DNA of 64,000 nucleotides from Cytophagaceae bacterium (GCA_002710685.1 PALD01000033.1:1-64000); one strand, 5' to 3'. Shown: positions 7,749 through 17,794, counted from the first letter of the stretch. The notes: generated from the letters alone by a model not told the origin. A program made the numbers and translations.

Positions 7749-10700
7749 ATGATGAACAAGATTACTTTATTCATTTCCTTATGGTTAATAGGTAGCCATG
7801 CCTATTCACAATCCAGGAAGTTCACCATTAAATGGGAGGATAAGGTAAATATTTCCACGGGAGGCGAGCCCCGTTATGTGCCGGGTTTTCAAGCTGCTAA
7901 TTTTTCCTTTTCCATAAGGGACGGTATCTTGTTCCAGGCGCAGTGGGAAGAATCAGGCATTGTGGCCGCCTCTGCAAGGCTGGTGAATGTGCAATACACC
8001 ACCATGAATCCTACCAATTTTAACTCAGGAGACCTTTACATCCCCAGTGACCATGGACTGGTCATGAAGGAGGCAGTGGCCCGGGGCAGGCATTTTGTGA
8101 ATATTTCATTTTCACCTCTTATTAAGAGAAATGGGCAGTTGCAAAAAGTCACCTCGTTTACTGTTGAATATTCTTCAGGGCATTCCACTTCATTTAACAC
8201 CAGGAGCCTGGCCATCACAAATTCTGTATTGGCAAGTGGAGATTTTTATAAATTCCAGATAGGGGAGACCGGGGTCTATAAACTGGACAGGTCATTTCTT
8301 TCTAGCCTGGGCATGAACGTAAATACAATCAACCCCGCCAATATCAAGATTTATGGAGATGGTGGGCGTATGCTGCCATTGCGCAACCAGGATAATAAAT
8401 TTTATGACCCCCCCGAAAACAGTATCAAGGTCGTGGGTGGAGAAGACGGGTCCTTTGACAGCGGTGATTACATCCTTTTCCACGCACGGGGGAGTGCACG
8501 GTTTCATGAAGAGAGCCTTACCCACGTCAATGCATATGATGACAATACCTATTATTATATAACAGCAAGCGGTGGTGCTGGCAAGCGCATACAATCCATG
8601 AACCAGCCCGTTTCAAATGCATCTGTGACCATAAATACATTTGATGATTACCAGTTTCACGAGGTGGATAATGAAAACCTCCTGCGCCTTGGCCGGCGAT
8701 GGTTTGGGGAGACTTTTGGGTTTGAGAATGAACAGGTATTTGATTTTTCATTTCCCAATAGGGTAGCATCCTCACCCGTTAAAATACGCTTTTATGTGGC
8801 CGCGATTTCTGAGAGTGATTCTAGTTTTTCATTGACCTTGAACGGGGTCAATGCTGCAACCCTTCCCGTCCAGGAAATAACCGAAAGCCTCCTGGCCCGC
8901 GAAAACACCTATGACTCCTTCCGGTTTTCTAATCCAGGGGCAGTGGTCGCGGGAGATGATATCACGGCCACGGTCAATTTTGATAATATGGGTAATCCTT
9001 CAGCGCAGGGATATCTTGATTTTATTGCGCTTAGCGCGGAAAGAAACCTGGAATATGTTGATGGTCAGCTTCCCTTTCATAAAGATGACATTGACCAGCA
9101 ATCTGGAGTTGCCTCATATACCATAAGCAATGCAACTGCGGTGCAAGAGGTTTGGGAAGTGACAGATTTTCAAAATATCACTTACGTGGAAAACACTGAC
9201 GCCGCAGCACTGTTTTCATTTAGGTCAAACCTGGGTACAGACCGTAGGTTCGTGGCATTGGGCGCATCGGGATTTCTTTCGCCACAGCGAATCAATGGAA
9301 ATGCAAAAATCGCCAATCAAAACCTAAAAGGCGAAATCTTTGAAAGTGTTGATGGTACCCAGGCCGTGGATTATATCATCGTATCACCTGATTTCCTGAT
9401 GTCCCAGGCCGAAAGGCTTGCCCAGCACAATCGTGAATACCGTAAGCTGAACGTCAAGGTGGTGAGCTTGGAAGATATCTATGCAGAATTTTCAACGGGA
9501 AGGAAAGATATAGGCGCGATACGCAATTTTGTAAACTATGTGTATTCTAATGGATCGGGAGGTTCACGGTTGAAGTATCTGTGCCTTTTTGGGGATACAT
9601 CTATAGATTATAAGGACAGGTTGGGCGGCAATAACAATATCGTGCCCACCTTCAATACCTATGACAGTTTTGCCCAGACCACCTCATATATGAGCGATGA
9701 TTTTTTTGGGTCGATGGATCCCGGTGAGGGCGTGATCGAGAACAATAGCCCGGCTGGAAGTGGTGGTAGCGACAAGCTCGATATTGCCGTGGGGAGAATC
9801 CTGGCAGACACCCCACAACTTGCCAGCATTGTTGTTGATAAGATCATAAATTATGATGCCAAGGCATCTTACGGGCGCTGGCACAACAATTTTGTCCTGG
9901 TTTCTGACGATGTGGATGCAGACTGGGAATTCAGGGAGCTGGAGTCGACCCTGGATGCGCTGGGTGATGAGATACAGGTACAAAAGCCGTTTATAAATGT
10001 AATCAAGATCCATAGCGACAGCTATCAACAGCAAACCTCTGCCGGGGGCGAGCGTTATCCAGAGGTCAATGATGCCATTGCAGATGCTCTTGAGGCAGGT
10101 GCCCTGGTCATGAATTACCTGGGCCATGGCGGTGAGGACAACCTGGCGAGCGAAGTAATCTTTACACGGGAAAATGCGCAAAACCTCAAGAATGGTGAGC
10201 GCCTGCCGGTCATCATAACCGTGACCTGCGAGTTTACCCGTTTTGATAACCCCACACATTCTGCCGCGGGAGAAGAGCTTTTCTGGAATGCTGATGGTGG
10301 TGCGGTGGGTCTCGTGGCAACCACGCGCGAAATCTTTGTAAGGCTGGGCGTGACCTTTAACCAGGACCTTTCGGCAAACCTGTTTTCTTATGGCACCAAT
10401 GAGATCAAGAGCGTTGCCGAAAACCTCCGGGAGACTAAAAATGGTATCAACGATGAGTTGCGAAGGGTGATCTTCTACATAGGGGACCCCGCCATGGAGC
10501 TGGCTTTCGCCGAACCCAACATACGATTGACTGCAATCAATGATGTGCCCTTGACACAATCTGTAGATACCCTGCAGGCACTGGGCCGGGTCAAGATGAG
10601 CGGTGAGGTCGTGACCCCTGGAGGGCAGTTGATCACGGGCTATAACGGGACGCTCTCTGCGACGGTTTTTGATAAATACCTGGACAGGCAGACCCTGGGC

Positions 10701-11615
10701 AATGATGGTACACGCGATGCCAATGGCAATTTGCTGATTCTTGATTTTAAAGAACTGGGAAATATACTATATCGTGGGCAAGCCTCAATCGCGGATGGGC
10801 TCTTTGATTTTGAGTTTATCGTGCCCCGCGATGCACAGATACCCGTGGGCAATGGCCGGGTAAGTTTTTACGCTGAGCGCGAAAATATCCTGGAAGATCA
10901 AGCAGGGTATAATCAAGAAATACTTGTGGGTGGGCTCAATGAGGATGCCCCCGAAGATAATGAAGGCCCCCTCATCCAATTATACATGAATGATGAAGGT
11001 TTTGTAAACGGCGGCATTACAAACGCTTCCCCGTTCCTCTTGGTCAAGCTGGAAGATGAAAACGGAATAAACACGGCCGGGGGGATAGGCCATGACCTCA
11101 TTGCGATTTTAGATGGAGATGAAGAAAACCCCATCATACTCAATGATTTTTATGAAAGCGATGAAGATAATTTTACACTGGGGCAGATCTTGCGCAAACT
11201 GCGCGACCTGGAGCCAGGCCTGCACACAATCACCGTGAGGGCCTGGGATACCTATAACAATAGCTCAACGGCAGATATACAGTTTGTGGTCGTGGGCGAT
11301 GAAGATATCAAGCTTGAGCATGTGTTGAACTACCCTAATCCATTTGTGAACTACACTGAGTTTTGGTTCAACCACAACAGGCCTTTTGAGCCACTTGAAG
11401 TCCAGGTACAGATTTTTACCGTAAGTGGTAAAGTAGTGAAGACCATAAATCAGACCATTACAAGTTCTGGATTTTTATCGCGGGATATCACCTGGGACGG
11501 CAGGGATGATTTTGGACAAAAAATAGGAAAAGGGGTCTATGTTTACAAGATAACCGTGAAATCTACGTTAACGAATAAGCAGGTAGAAAAATTTGAGAAA
11601 CTCGTAATCCTGTAA
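7749..11615 (+). CDS. porU: Type IX secretion system sortase PorU
   Basis: Cell-surface C25-family (gingipain-like) sortase that cleaves the C-terminal signal of T9SS cargo and attaches it to the outer membrane. The start is ATG 7749 or the adjacent 7752 (MMNKITLFISLWLIGSHAYS gives a signal peptide ending AYSQ). Catalytic His793 lies in NYLGHGGED and catalytic Cys827 in ITVTCEFTRFD. The C-terminus (NYPNPFVNYTEFWFN, then KGVYVYKITVKS) resembles a T9SS sorting domain, as known for PorU. The length of about 1288 residues is typical. porV follows 40 nt downstream with its own promoter box, consistent with the known PorU-PorV attachment complex. Confidence 0.96.
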   Translation: MMNKITLFISLWLIGSHAYSQSRKFTIKWEDKVNISTGGEPRYVPGFQAANFSFSIRDGILFQAQWEESGIVAASARLVNVQYTTMNPTNFNSGDLYIPSDHGLVMKEAVARGRHFVNISFSPLIKRNGQLQKVTSFTVEYSSGHSTSFNTRSLAITNSVLASGDFYKFQIGETGVYKLDRSFLSSLGMNVNTINPANIKIYGDGGRMLPLRNQDNKFYDPPENSIKVVGGEDGSFDSGDYILFHARGSARFHEESLTHVNAYDDNTYYYITASGGAGKRIQSMNQPVSNASVTINTFDDYQFHEVDNENLLRLGRRWFGETFGFENEQVFDFSFPNRVASSPVKIRFYVAAISESDSSFSLTLNGVNAATLPVQEITESLLARENTYDSFRFSNPGAVVAGDDITATVNFDNMGNPSAQGYLDFIALSAERNLEYVDGQLPFHKDDIDQQSGVASYTISNATAVQEVWEVTDFQNITYVENTDAAALFSFRSNLGTDRRFVALGASGFLSPQRINGNAKIANQNLKGEIFESVDGTQAVDYIIVSPDFLMSQAERLAQHNREYRKLNVKVVSLEDIYAEFSTGRKDIGAIRNFVNYVYSNGSGGSRLKYLCLFGDTSIDYKDRLGGNNNIVPTFNTYDSFAQTTSYMSDDFFGSMDPGEGVIENNSPAGSGGSDKLDIAVGRILADTPQLASIVVDKIINYDAKASYGRWHNNFVLVSDDVDADWEFRELESTLDALGDEIQVQKPFINVIKIHSDSYQQQTSAGGERYPEVNDAIADALEAGALVMNYLGHGGEDNLASEVIFTRENAQNLKNGERLPVIITVTCEFTRFDNPTHSAAGEELFWNADGGAVGLVATTREIFVRLGVTFNQDLSANLFSYGTNEIKSVAENLRETKNGINDELRRVIFYIGDPAMELAFAEPNIRLTAINDVPLTQSVDTLQALGRVKMSGEVVTPGGQLITGYNGTLSATVFDKYLDRQTLGNDGTRDANGNLLILDFKELGNILYRGQASIADGLFDFEFIVPRDAQIPVGNGRVSFYAERENILEDQAGYNQEILVGGLNEDAPEDNEGPLIQLYMNDEGFVNGGITNASPFLLVKLEDENGINTAGGIGHDLIAILDGDEENPIILNDFYESDEDNFTLGQILRKLRDLEPGLHTITVRAWDTYNNSSTADIQFVVVGDEDIKLEHVLNYPNPFVNYTEFWFNHNRPFEPLEVQVQIFTVSGKVVKTINQTITSSGFLSRDITWDGRDDFGQKIGKGVYVYKITVKSTLTNKQVEKFEKLVIL

Positions 11616-11626
11616 GCTTTAAAATA

Positions 11627-11634
11627 TATATTTG
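11627..11634 (+). promoter_or_regulatory. -7 promoter box for porV
   Basis: TATATTTG (TAnnTTTG) lies in the porU-porV spacer, 21 nt before the porV ATG. porV may therefore be transcribed independently of porU. Confidence 0.6.
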
Positions 11635-11655
11635 TCAAATAACCATCTTACAATC

Positions 11656-12831
11656 ATGAGAAAACTAATACTTTCTTTAGTATTTATTGCTCCGTTCTTA
11701 AATCAAAACATGCATGCACAAAATGATCAAAACAGGGTGATCACCACGGGTGTTCCCTTTTTGCTCATCGCGGCAGACGCCCGCGCGGCAGGGATGGGTG
11801 ATCAAGGTGTCGCGACCGCGCCAGATGCTTTTTCACAACAGTGGAACCCCGCAAAATATGCATTTATAGAACGTGCCCAGGGCATAGGGGTAACCTACAC
11901 CCCCTATTTGAGTAAACTGGTTAACGATATTTTCCTGGGGCAGGTAGTCTACCACAACCGTATTGATGACCGTAGTGCATTTGCCGCGAGCTTGCGGTAC
12001 TTCAACCTGGGGGATATTGAGGCAATCCTCAATCAAAACCCATCGCAGGCTGAGCTTGAAAATCCATTGTTGCTACGCCCTAACGAGTTTACGCTAGACC
12101 TTTCATATTCTATAAGGTTGAGTCCAGAGTTTGCCCTGGCTGTCGCTGGAAGATACTTGAGGAGTGACCTGAAATTGCAAGTAAGTGATGATGATGCCAG
12201 TGCCGCAAATACCATAGGTATTGATATCGCGGGATATTTTCAGTCTGAAGAGATACCTTATAATGGCTTTGATGGCCGCTGGAAGGCGGGTTTCAATATC
12301 TCAAACATAGGGCCTAAGTTTAAGTATGATGACTCAGGGCAAGAAAACTTTCTGCCCACAAAATTGGGTCTTGCTGGAGGTTTTGATTTTATCCTGGATG
12401 CCTATAACCGCGTTGGGGTAGGACTTGAGTTTAACAAGCTGCTGGTGCCCACACCTAAGGATTTTGATGGTGATGGAGACATTGATGCTGAAGATGCACA
12501 AATTTATAATGACATAGGTTTCCTGGAGGGGATGTTCAAGTCCTTTGGTGATGCCCCTGATGGTTTTGGTGAAGAAATCAAGGAGATTACCTGGTCACTT
12601 GGGGCAGAATACTCTTATGACAACGCTTTCTTTTTGCGCACCGGGTACTTTAATGAGAGCAACGATAAGGGGAGCCGCAAGTTTGCCACATTGGGACTAG
12701 GCTTTGAGTATTCATCCATAGGTATTGATGTTTCCTATCTTTTTTCTACCTCTAACGTGAGGAACCCGCTTGAAAATACCCTTCGTTTTGGGATTACCTT
12801 TGCCTTTGGCAATGAATACCAGGAATATTAA
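11656..12831 (+). CDS. porV: Type IX secretion outer-membrane protein PorV (LptO)
   Basis: A 391-residue outer-membrane beta-barrel of the FadL-like PorV family that shuttles T9SS cargo from the translocon to PorU. The ATG at 11656 starts a signal peptide ending NMHAQ; an upstream TTG at 11632 lies inside the promoter box and is rejected. The mature start ITTGVPFLLIAADARAAGMG is the family hallmark. An acidic DxDGDGD-like loop (DFDGDGDIDAEDAQIYND) suggests a calcium-binding external loop. The C-terminus ends in alternating barrel strands (FGITFAFGNEYQEY). It is followed after 3 nt by cdd. Confidence 0.96.
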   Translation: MRKLILSLVFIAPFLNQNMHAQNDQNRVITTGVPFLLIAADARAAGMGDQGVATAPDAFSQQWNPAKYAFIERAQGIGVTYTPYLSKLVNDIFLGQVVYHNRIDDRSAFAASLRYFNLGDIEAILNQNPSQAELENPLLLRPNEFTLDLSYSIRLSPEFALAVAGRYLRSDLKLQVSDDDASAANTIGIDIAGYFQSEEIPYNGFDGRWKAGFNISNIGPKFKYDDSGQENFLPTKLGLAGGFDFILDAYNRVGVGLEFNKLLVPTPKDFDGDGDIDAEDAQIYNDIGFLEGMFKSFGDAPDGFGEEIKEITWSLGAEYSYDNAFFLRTGYFNESNDKGSRKFATLGLGFEYSSIGIDVSYLFSTSNVRNPLENTLRFGITFAFGNEYQEY

Positions 12832-12834
12832 TAC

Positions 12835-13317
12835 ATGAAAAAAATTACCATTCAATCCCATCTTGAGGTTTATGATGATATGCATGAGCTTCCTCAAGAT
12901 GCACGGGATTTGATGCTTAAAGCCATCGAGGCCCGGGAAGCAGCATATGCTCCCTACTCTGAGTTTCATGTGGGAGCGGCAATTCTTCTCGCTCAAGGCG
13001 AAATTATTAAAGGCAATAACCAAGAGAATGCTTCTTACCCCTCAGGTCTTTGTGCAGAGAGGACCGCGATTTACTATGCCGGGGCCAACTTTCCGGACGT
13101 GCAGATCATGGCCATGGCAATTTCGGCGAAAGCCAAGAACAAGGAAACCCCGGACCCCATACCACCCTGTGGTGCATGTCGCCAGGCCATCGCAGAGTAT
13201 GAAGTAAAGCAAAAGGCCCCCATCCCGCTCTATTTTATGGGAGGCAGGGGTAAAATCCTCAAAAGTGCATCGCTCGAAAACCTACTCCCATTGCTGTTTA
13301 CACACGATTATCTATAG
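12835..13317 (+). CDS. cdd: Cytidine deaminase
   Basis: 160-residue homotetrameric-type cytidine/deoxycytidine deaminase of pyrimidine salvage. The zinc site is Cys73 with the proton-shuttle Glu75 in GLCAERTAIY, plus Cys112 and Cys115 in PPCGACRQAI. The substrate loop FHVGAAILL is present. The start codon is 3 nt after the porV stop, so the two are co-transcribed. Placement after porV is common in Flavobacteriaceae and probably has no functional link to secretion. A palindrome-like insertion (13121-13136) encodes the surface stretch ISAKAKNKE. Confidence 0.95.
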   Translation: MKKITIQSHLEVYDDMHELPQDARDLMLKAIEAREAAYAPYSEFHVGAAILLAQGEIIKGNNQENASYPSGLCAERTAIYYAGANFPDVQIMAMAISAKAKNKETPDPIPPCGACRQAIAEYEVKQKAPIPLYFMGGRGKILKSASLENLLPLLFTHDYL

Positions 13318-13375
13318 CAACTTCTGGTAGGGTAATAATTTTGAGAAAGGTTTTTATTATTCCTGTGTGATATAC

Positions 13376-13383
13376 TACTTTTG
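13376..13383 (+). promoter_or_regulatory. -7 promoter box for pdhA-pdhC
   Basis: TACTTTTG (TAnnTTTG) lies 48 nt before the pdhA ATG in the 114-nt spacer after cdd. This suggests the pyruvate dehydrogenase genes have their own promoter. Confidence 0.6.
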
Positions 13384-13431
13384 TTCTTCGTGTTTTTTGG
13401 GGGAAATCCCTGTCACAAACATTAATTTTTG

Positions 13432-14433
13432 ATGAAAGAAATAACCAAGGAAACGTACCTGAATTGGTATGAAGAAATGTTGTTTTGGCGCAAGTTTGAA
13501 GATAAATTGGCGCAGGTTTATATACAACAAAAGGTAAGGGGCTTCCTTCACCTTTATAATGGTCAAGAGGCCATACTTGCAGGAGCTCTTCACGTGATGG
13601 ACCTGAGCAAGGACAAGATGATAACGGCTTACCGTAACCACGTACAGCCCATAGGCATGGGGGTAGACCCCAAGCGCGTGATGGCAGAACTTTATGGTAA
13701 AAAGACCGGCACATCTATGGGTATGGGCGGTTCCATGCACATCTTCTCAAAAGAAAAAGGTTTTTATGGAGGTCACGGTATCGTGGGGGGACAGATCCCT
13801 CTGGGTGCCGGTATTGCCTTTGCAGATAAATACTTCAAGAGGGATGGCGTGACGCTTACCTTTTTTGGCGATGGTGCTGCCCGTCAAGGATCAATGCACG
13901 AGGCGTTCAACCTGGCCATGTTATGGAAATTGCCCGTGGTGTTTTGTGTTGAGAACAACGGTTATGCCATGGGGACTTCAGTAAAACGGTCAGCCAACCA
14001 TGAAGATATCTGGAAGCTTGGTCTGGGTTATGAAATGCCCTGCGGCCCCGTGGATGCAATGAATCCTGAGTCAGTAGCCGAGGCATTTGATGAGGCAATT
14101 GCCCGTGCACGCCGTGGCGATGGCCCTACATTCCTTGAGTTAAAAACATACCGTTACCGCGGTCACTCCATGAGTGATGCACAGCATTACCGTACTAAAG
14201 ATGAGGTAAAGGAATATCAAAAGATAGACCCCATTACCCAGGTCAAGGACATTCTTTTGGATAAGGGTTTTGCTACCGAAGATGAAATAAAGAAAATAGA
14301 TAAGCGCGTAAAAGAACGTGTTGCAGAATGTGAGAAATTTGCCGAAGAAAGCGAATTTCCAGACAAGCAACAATTGTATGACGTGGTTTACGAGCAAGAA
14401 GACTATCCATTTTTACCCCATAAACCTGAATAA
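13432..14433 (+). CDS. pdhA: Pyruvate dehydrogenase E1 component, alpha subunit
   Basis: 333-residue thiamine-diphosphate subunit of the pyruvate dehydrogenase complex, which decarboxylates pyruvate to acetyl groups. The TPP/Mg motif begins GDGAARQGSMHEAF and ends VVFCVENN. The phosphorylation-loop equivalent RYRGHSMSDAQHYRT is typical of E1 alpha. ATG 13432 is preferred to a TTG one codon upstream. pdhC starts 2 nt after its stop. The beta subunit gene is not in this window, so it must be elsewhere, as is common in Bacteroidota. Confidence 0.95.
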   Translation: MKEITKETYLNWYEEMLFWRKFEDKLAQVYIQQKVRGFLHLYNGQEAILAGALHVMDLSKDKMITAYRNHVQPIGMGVDPKRVMAELYGKKTGTSMGMGGSMHIFSKEKGFYGGHGIVGGQIPLGAGIAFADKYFKRDGVTLTFFGDGAARQGSMHEAFNLAMLWKLPVVFCVENNGYAMGTSVKRSANHEDIWKLGLGYEMPCGPVDAMNPESVAEAFDEAIARARRGDGPTFLELKTYRYRGHSMSDAQHYRTKDEVKEYQKIDPITQVKDILLDKGFATEDEIKKIDKRVKERVAECEKFAEESEFPDKQQLYDVVYEQEDYPFLPHKPE

Positions 14434-14435
14434 AC

Positions 14436-16106
14436 ATGGCAGAAGTAATCAATATGCCCCGCCTTAGCGATACGATGGAAGAAGGAACCGTTGCCTCCTG
14501 GTTAAAAAAAGTGGGCGACAGCGTTTCAGAAGGAGACATCCTTGCAGAAATCGAGACCGACAAGGCAACCATGGAATTTGAATCCTTCTATGAAGGAACC
14601 CTGCTGCACATAGGCATTCAGGAAGGAGAAACTGCAAAAGTTGACGCCCTGCTGGCCATAATAGGTGAAGAAGGTGAGGATATCTCCGGCCTGCTCGACG
14701 GCAGTGCAGATAGCAGTGCAAAAAAAGAAGATAAGGCTCCTGCCAAAGAAGAACAAGCCGAAGAAACAGAAACCGAGGAAGAGGAGTCTTCTGAGGAAGA
14801 ATCTGAAGATGATGCTGCTTCTGGTGAAGCAGAAATTCCAGAAGGTGTTGAGGTGGTAAAAATGCCACGTCTTAGTGACACCATGGAAGAAGGTACGGTT
14901 GCTTCCTGGTTAAAGAAAGAAGGAGATAAGGTTTCAGAAGGGGACATCCTTGCAGAAATCGAGACGGATAAAGCCACAATGGAATTTGAGTCTTTTTACT
15001 CAGGCACCTTGTTGCATATAGGTATCCAGGAGGGTGAAAGCGCTAAGGTAGATGCGCTTCTTGCCATACTGGGCCCAGAAGGCACAGATGTTTCTGGTGT
15101 AGTGGCAAACTTCAAATCAGGCAGTGCTGATAAAAAAGCAGCTCCCAAGAAGGAAGAGAAGAAAGAAGCTGCGCCTAAAAAAGAAGAAAAGAAAGAAGGG
15201 TCAAAACCGGCCAAGCAGGAAAAACCCGCGGAGTCAAAAGCCACTTCATCTTCTGATGGACGTGTGTTTGCATCGCCGTTAGCCAAGAAACTTGCCGAGG
15301 AAAAGGGTATCAACCTTGCCCAGGTCAAAGGTTCTGGTGACCAGGGACGTATCGTGAAATCTGATGTTGAGAACTTTGTTCCTAGTGCTGGTGGTGGCGT
15401 TCAGCCTTTCGTGGCAACGGGAGAAGAAAGCTATGATGAGGTAACAAACAGCCAGATGCGCAAGGCGATTGCAAAATCCCTGGGCAAGAGCAAGTTTACC
15501 GCTCCTCATTATTACTTGAACGTTGAGCTTGATATGGAAAACTTCATGGCTTTCCGTGTACAGTACAACCAGCTGCCCGAGACCAAGATATCCTTTAACG
15601 ATATGATGATCAAGGCCGTGGCAATTGCACTTAAGCAGCACCCACAGGTAAACTCGCAGTGGTTTGATGACAAGATGAGGTTAAACCACCATGTACACAT
15701 GGGTGTGGCCGTTGCTGTGCCAGATGGTCTTGTGGTGCCCGTCGTTCAGTTTGCTAATGAAAAATCATTACAGCAAATCAATGCTGAGGTCAAGGAACTT
15801 GCCGGTAAAGCACGTAACAAGAAGTTAAAGCCAGACGAGATGCAAGGGAGTACCTTTACCATTTCTAACCTGGGTATGTTTGGTATTACGCAGTTTACCT
15901 CTATCATAAACCAGCCTAATTCTGCAATTCTCTCAGTAGGTTCAATCATTGAGAAGCCCGTTGTAAAGAATGGCCAGATTGTGGTGGGGCACACCATGAC
16001 ATTGTCATTGGCCTGCGACCACAGGACGGTAGATGGTGCTACGGGTGCTGAGTTCTTGCAGACACTCAAGAAATATGTTGAGAATCCCGTGCTAATGTTA
16101 GCTTAG
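14436..16106 (+). CDS. pdhC: Dihydrolipoamide acetyltransferase, PDH E2 (two lipoyl domains)
   Basis: 556-residue core of the pyruvate dehydrogenase complex. Two nearly identical lipoyl domains lie at residues 2-80 and 138-215, each with the ETDKATMEFES motif (lipoylated Lys43 and Lys179), joined by acidic and Lys/Ala/Glu-rich linkers. A peripheral-subunit binding domain (FASPLAKKLAEEKGINLAQV) follows at about 275-315, then the catalytic domain with the active-site motif DHRTVDGATG near the end. It is translationally coupled to pdhA and closed by a terminator 25 nt downstream. Confidence 0.96.
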   Translation: MAEVINMPRLSDTMEEGTVASWLKKVGDSVSEGDILAEIETDKATMEFESFYEGTLLHIGIQEGETAKVDALLAIIGEEGEDISGLLDGSADSSAKKEDKAPAKEEQAEETETEEEESSEEESEDDAASGEAEIPEGVEVVKMPRLSDTMEEGTVASWLKKEGDKVSEGDILAEIETDKATMEFESFYSGTLLHIGIQEGESAKVDALLAILGPEGTDVSGVVANFKSGSADKKAAPKKEEKKEAAPKKEEKKEGSKPAKQEKPAESKATSSSDGRVFASPLAKKLAEEKGINLAQVKGSGDQGRIVKSDVENFVPSAGGGVQPFVATGEESYDEVTNSQMRKAIAKSLGKSKFTAPHYYLNVELDMENFMAFRVQYNQLPETKISFNDMMIKAVAIALKQHPQVNSQWFDDKMRLNHHVHMGVAVAVPDGLVVPVVQFANEKSLQQINAEVKELAGKARNKKLKPDEMQGSTFTISNLGMFGITQFTSIINQPNSAILSVGSIIEKPVVKNGQIVVGHTMTLSLACDHRTVDGATGAEFLQTLKKYVENPVLMLA

Positions 16107-16130
16107 CGTTATACACATAAACCATACTTA

Positions 16131-16161
16131 AAATCCCATCTTAAACAGGTGGGATTTTTTT
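16131..16161 (+). terminator. Terminator of the pdhA-pdhC operon
   Basis: AATCCCATC pairs with GGTGGGATT (one G-T pair) around TTAAACA and is followed by a run of T. It separates pdhC from the M28 peptidase gene. Confidence 0.8.
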
Positions 16162-16173
16162 ATCTTTAAATCC

Positions 16174-17118
16174 ATGAAAAAATATCTATTCATCCTCATG
16201 ACCCTCGTGCTGGTAGCATGTGGCTCATCAACCAAGATTGCTTCTAATGATTTTGTAAAACCAGAAGCCATAAAAAAACATCTTGACTTTTTAGCTTCAG
16301 ATGACTTGCATGGTCGTAATACGGGCACAGCTGACATTGAGAAAGCTGCAGGGTATATCTCTGCACAGTTTAAGACCATGGGTGTAAAGCCCTATTTTGA
16401 TACTTATAAAGATAACTTTGATGCAAAGGGTAAGCCAGCATTCAATGTAGTGGGTGTTCTTGAGGGCAATGACCCCGAACTTAAAAAGGAGTTCATACTC
16501 ATCGGGGCCCACTATGACCATATAGGCACTGCAAAGGAGATAGATGGAGATACCATTGCCAATGGTGCAAACGATAATGCATCTGGCACCAGCAGCGTTA
16601 TAGAGATTGCCAGGTATTTCGCTGAAGCGAAAACAAATAAAAGGTCATTGATCTTTGCGCTTTTCTCTGCCGAAGAAATGGGATTGCTGGGTTCTAGGCA
16701 CCTTGCCGAAAAACTAAAGGACGAAGACCTGAACCTCTACCTCATGTTCAACATCGAGATGGTGGGCGTGCCCATGGTAGATAAAGATTACCTGGTGTAT
16801 TTGACCGGCTATGAGATGAGCAACCTAGCGGAAACCTTCAATGCATTTTGCGATAAAAAAGTCATAGGGTTCTTGCCCCAGGCCAAAGAATACAACCTGT
16901 TCAACAGGAGTGACAACGCCGCTTTTTACGAGGAGTTTAACTTACCGGCGCACACGGTTTCCACCTTTGATTTCACAAATTTTGACAATTACCACGGGGT
17001 CAATGATGAGGTTGATAAAATGGACCCTGCTCACATGGCAAATGTGGTCAACAACCTGCTCCCGGGTATCGAGGGGCTGGCAACCTCACCGCAAGAAACC
17101 GTAAAGCTCAATGAGTAG
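16174..17118 (+). CDS. M28-family zinc aminopeptidase, lipoprotein
   Basis: 314 residues with a lipoprotein leader (LVLVACGSS, Cys16). The M28 zinc ligands are visible: GAHYDHIG, NGANDNASGTSS, SAEEMGLLGS, NIEMVG and a late His in DNYHGVNDEVD. It should be an envelope-anchored metallopeptidase that releases amino acids from peptides, useful for a protein-degrading marine bacterium. A palindrome (16617-16632) encodes the surface stretch FAEAKTNK just before the next catalytic block. Its stop overlaps the following SDR gene by 8 nt, indicating translational coupling. Confidence 0.93.
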   Translation: MKKYLFILMTLVLVACGSSTKIASNDFVKPEAIKKHLDFLASDDLHGRNTGTADIEKAAGYISAQFKTMGVKPYFDTYKDNFDAKGKPAFNVVGVLEGNDPELKKEFILIGAHYDHIGTAKEIDGDTIANGANDNASGTSSVIEIARYFAEAKTNKRSLIFALFSAEEMGLLGSRHLAEKLKDEDLNLYLMFNIEMVGVPMVDKDYLVYLTGYEMSNLAETFNAFCDKKVIGFLPQAKEYNLFNRSDNAAFYEEFNLPAHTVSTFDFTNFDNYHGVNDEVDKMDPAHMANVVNNLLPGIEGLATSPQETVKLNE

Positions 17119-17794
17119 CAAGAACATCATCATCACCGGTACTAGCCGGGGCATAGGCTATGAACTTGTCCAGGTCTTTGCCCAGGGCGGGCATAAAGTC
17201 TTAGCGCTTTCGCGAAATGAAAGGCCCATAAAGGCATTGGGTCTAGACGGTGTCACGGCATTGTCCTGCGACATTTCTTCAGAAGATGATTTGGCGCAAG
17301 CCAAAAATAAAATAGAGCAAATGGGGAGTGTGGATATCTTAATCCATAATGCCGGGGCATTGGTCAACAAGCCTTTTGAAAAGTTGACCAAAGAAGATTT
17401 TAAAAAAGTATATGAGGTCAATGTTTATGGCGTGGCCAGGTTGACCCAGCTCGTACTGCCCCATATGCATACCGGCGGTCACGTAGTGGGCATCAATAGC
17501 ATGGGTGGCGTTCAGGGCACGGTAAAATTTCCAGGCCTGGCGGCATACAGCAGCAGTAAAGGTGCGCTTACCATACTCTTTGAGCTTCTCGCCGAAGAAT
17601 ATAAAGAATCGCAGATTTCATTCAATACCTTAGCGCTGGGAGCAGTACGTACCGAAATGCTCGAGGAAGCATTTCCAGGGTATGAAGCTCCGCTTACAGC
17701 TAGTGAGATGGCAGCATATATTTATGGTTTTGCCCTTACGGGAAATAAATTCTACAACGGTAAAACGCTACAGGTATCAGCGTCAACACCTTGA
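17111..17794 (+). CDS. Short-chain dehydrogenase/reductase
   Basis: 227-residue classical SDR oxidoreductase with the Rossmann nucleotide-binding motif TGTSRGIG (residues 9-16), the NAG motif (81-83), and catalytic Tyr147/Lys151 in YSSSK. The substrate is not apparent. It is translationally coupled to the M28 peptidase gene (8-nt overlap) and directly followed by the SprT-like gene 1 nt later, so it is an internal operon member. Its short length and lack of C-terminal extension are normal for small cytoplasmic SDRs. Confidence 0.9.
   Translation: MSSKNIIITGTSRGIGYELVQVFAQGGHKVLALSRNERPIKALGLDGVTALSCDISSEDDLAQAKNKIEQMGSVDILIHNAGALVNKPFEKLTKEDFKKVYEVNVYGVARLTQLVLPHMHTGGHVVGINSMGGVQGTVKFPGLAAYSSSKGALTILFELLAEEYKESQISFNTLALGAVRTEMLEEAFPGYEAPLTASEMAAYIYGFALTGNKFYNGKTLQVSASTP

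Noticed and set aside
9684..10559. 291-codon open frame on the minus strand inside porU
   Set aside because: Shadow of the real porU frame: no start signal, no recognisable domain, and porU is intact with catalytic residues.
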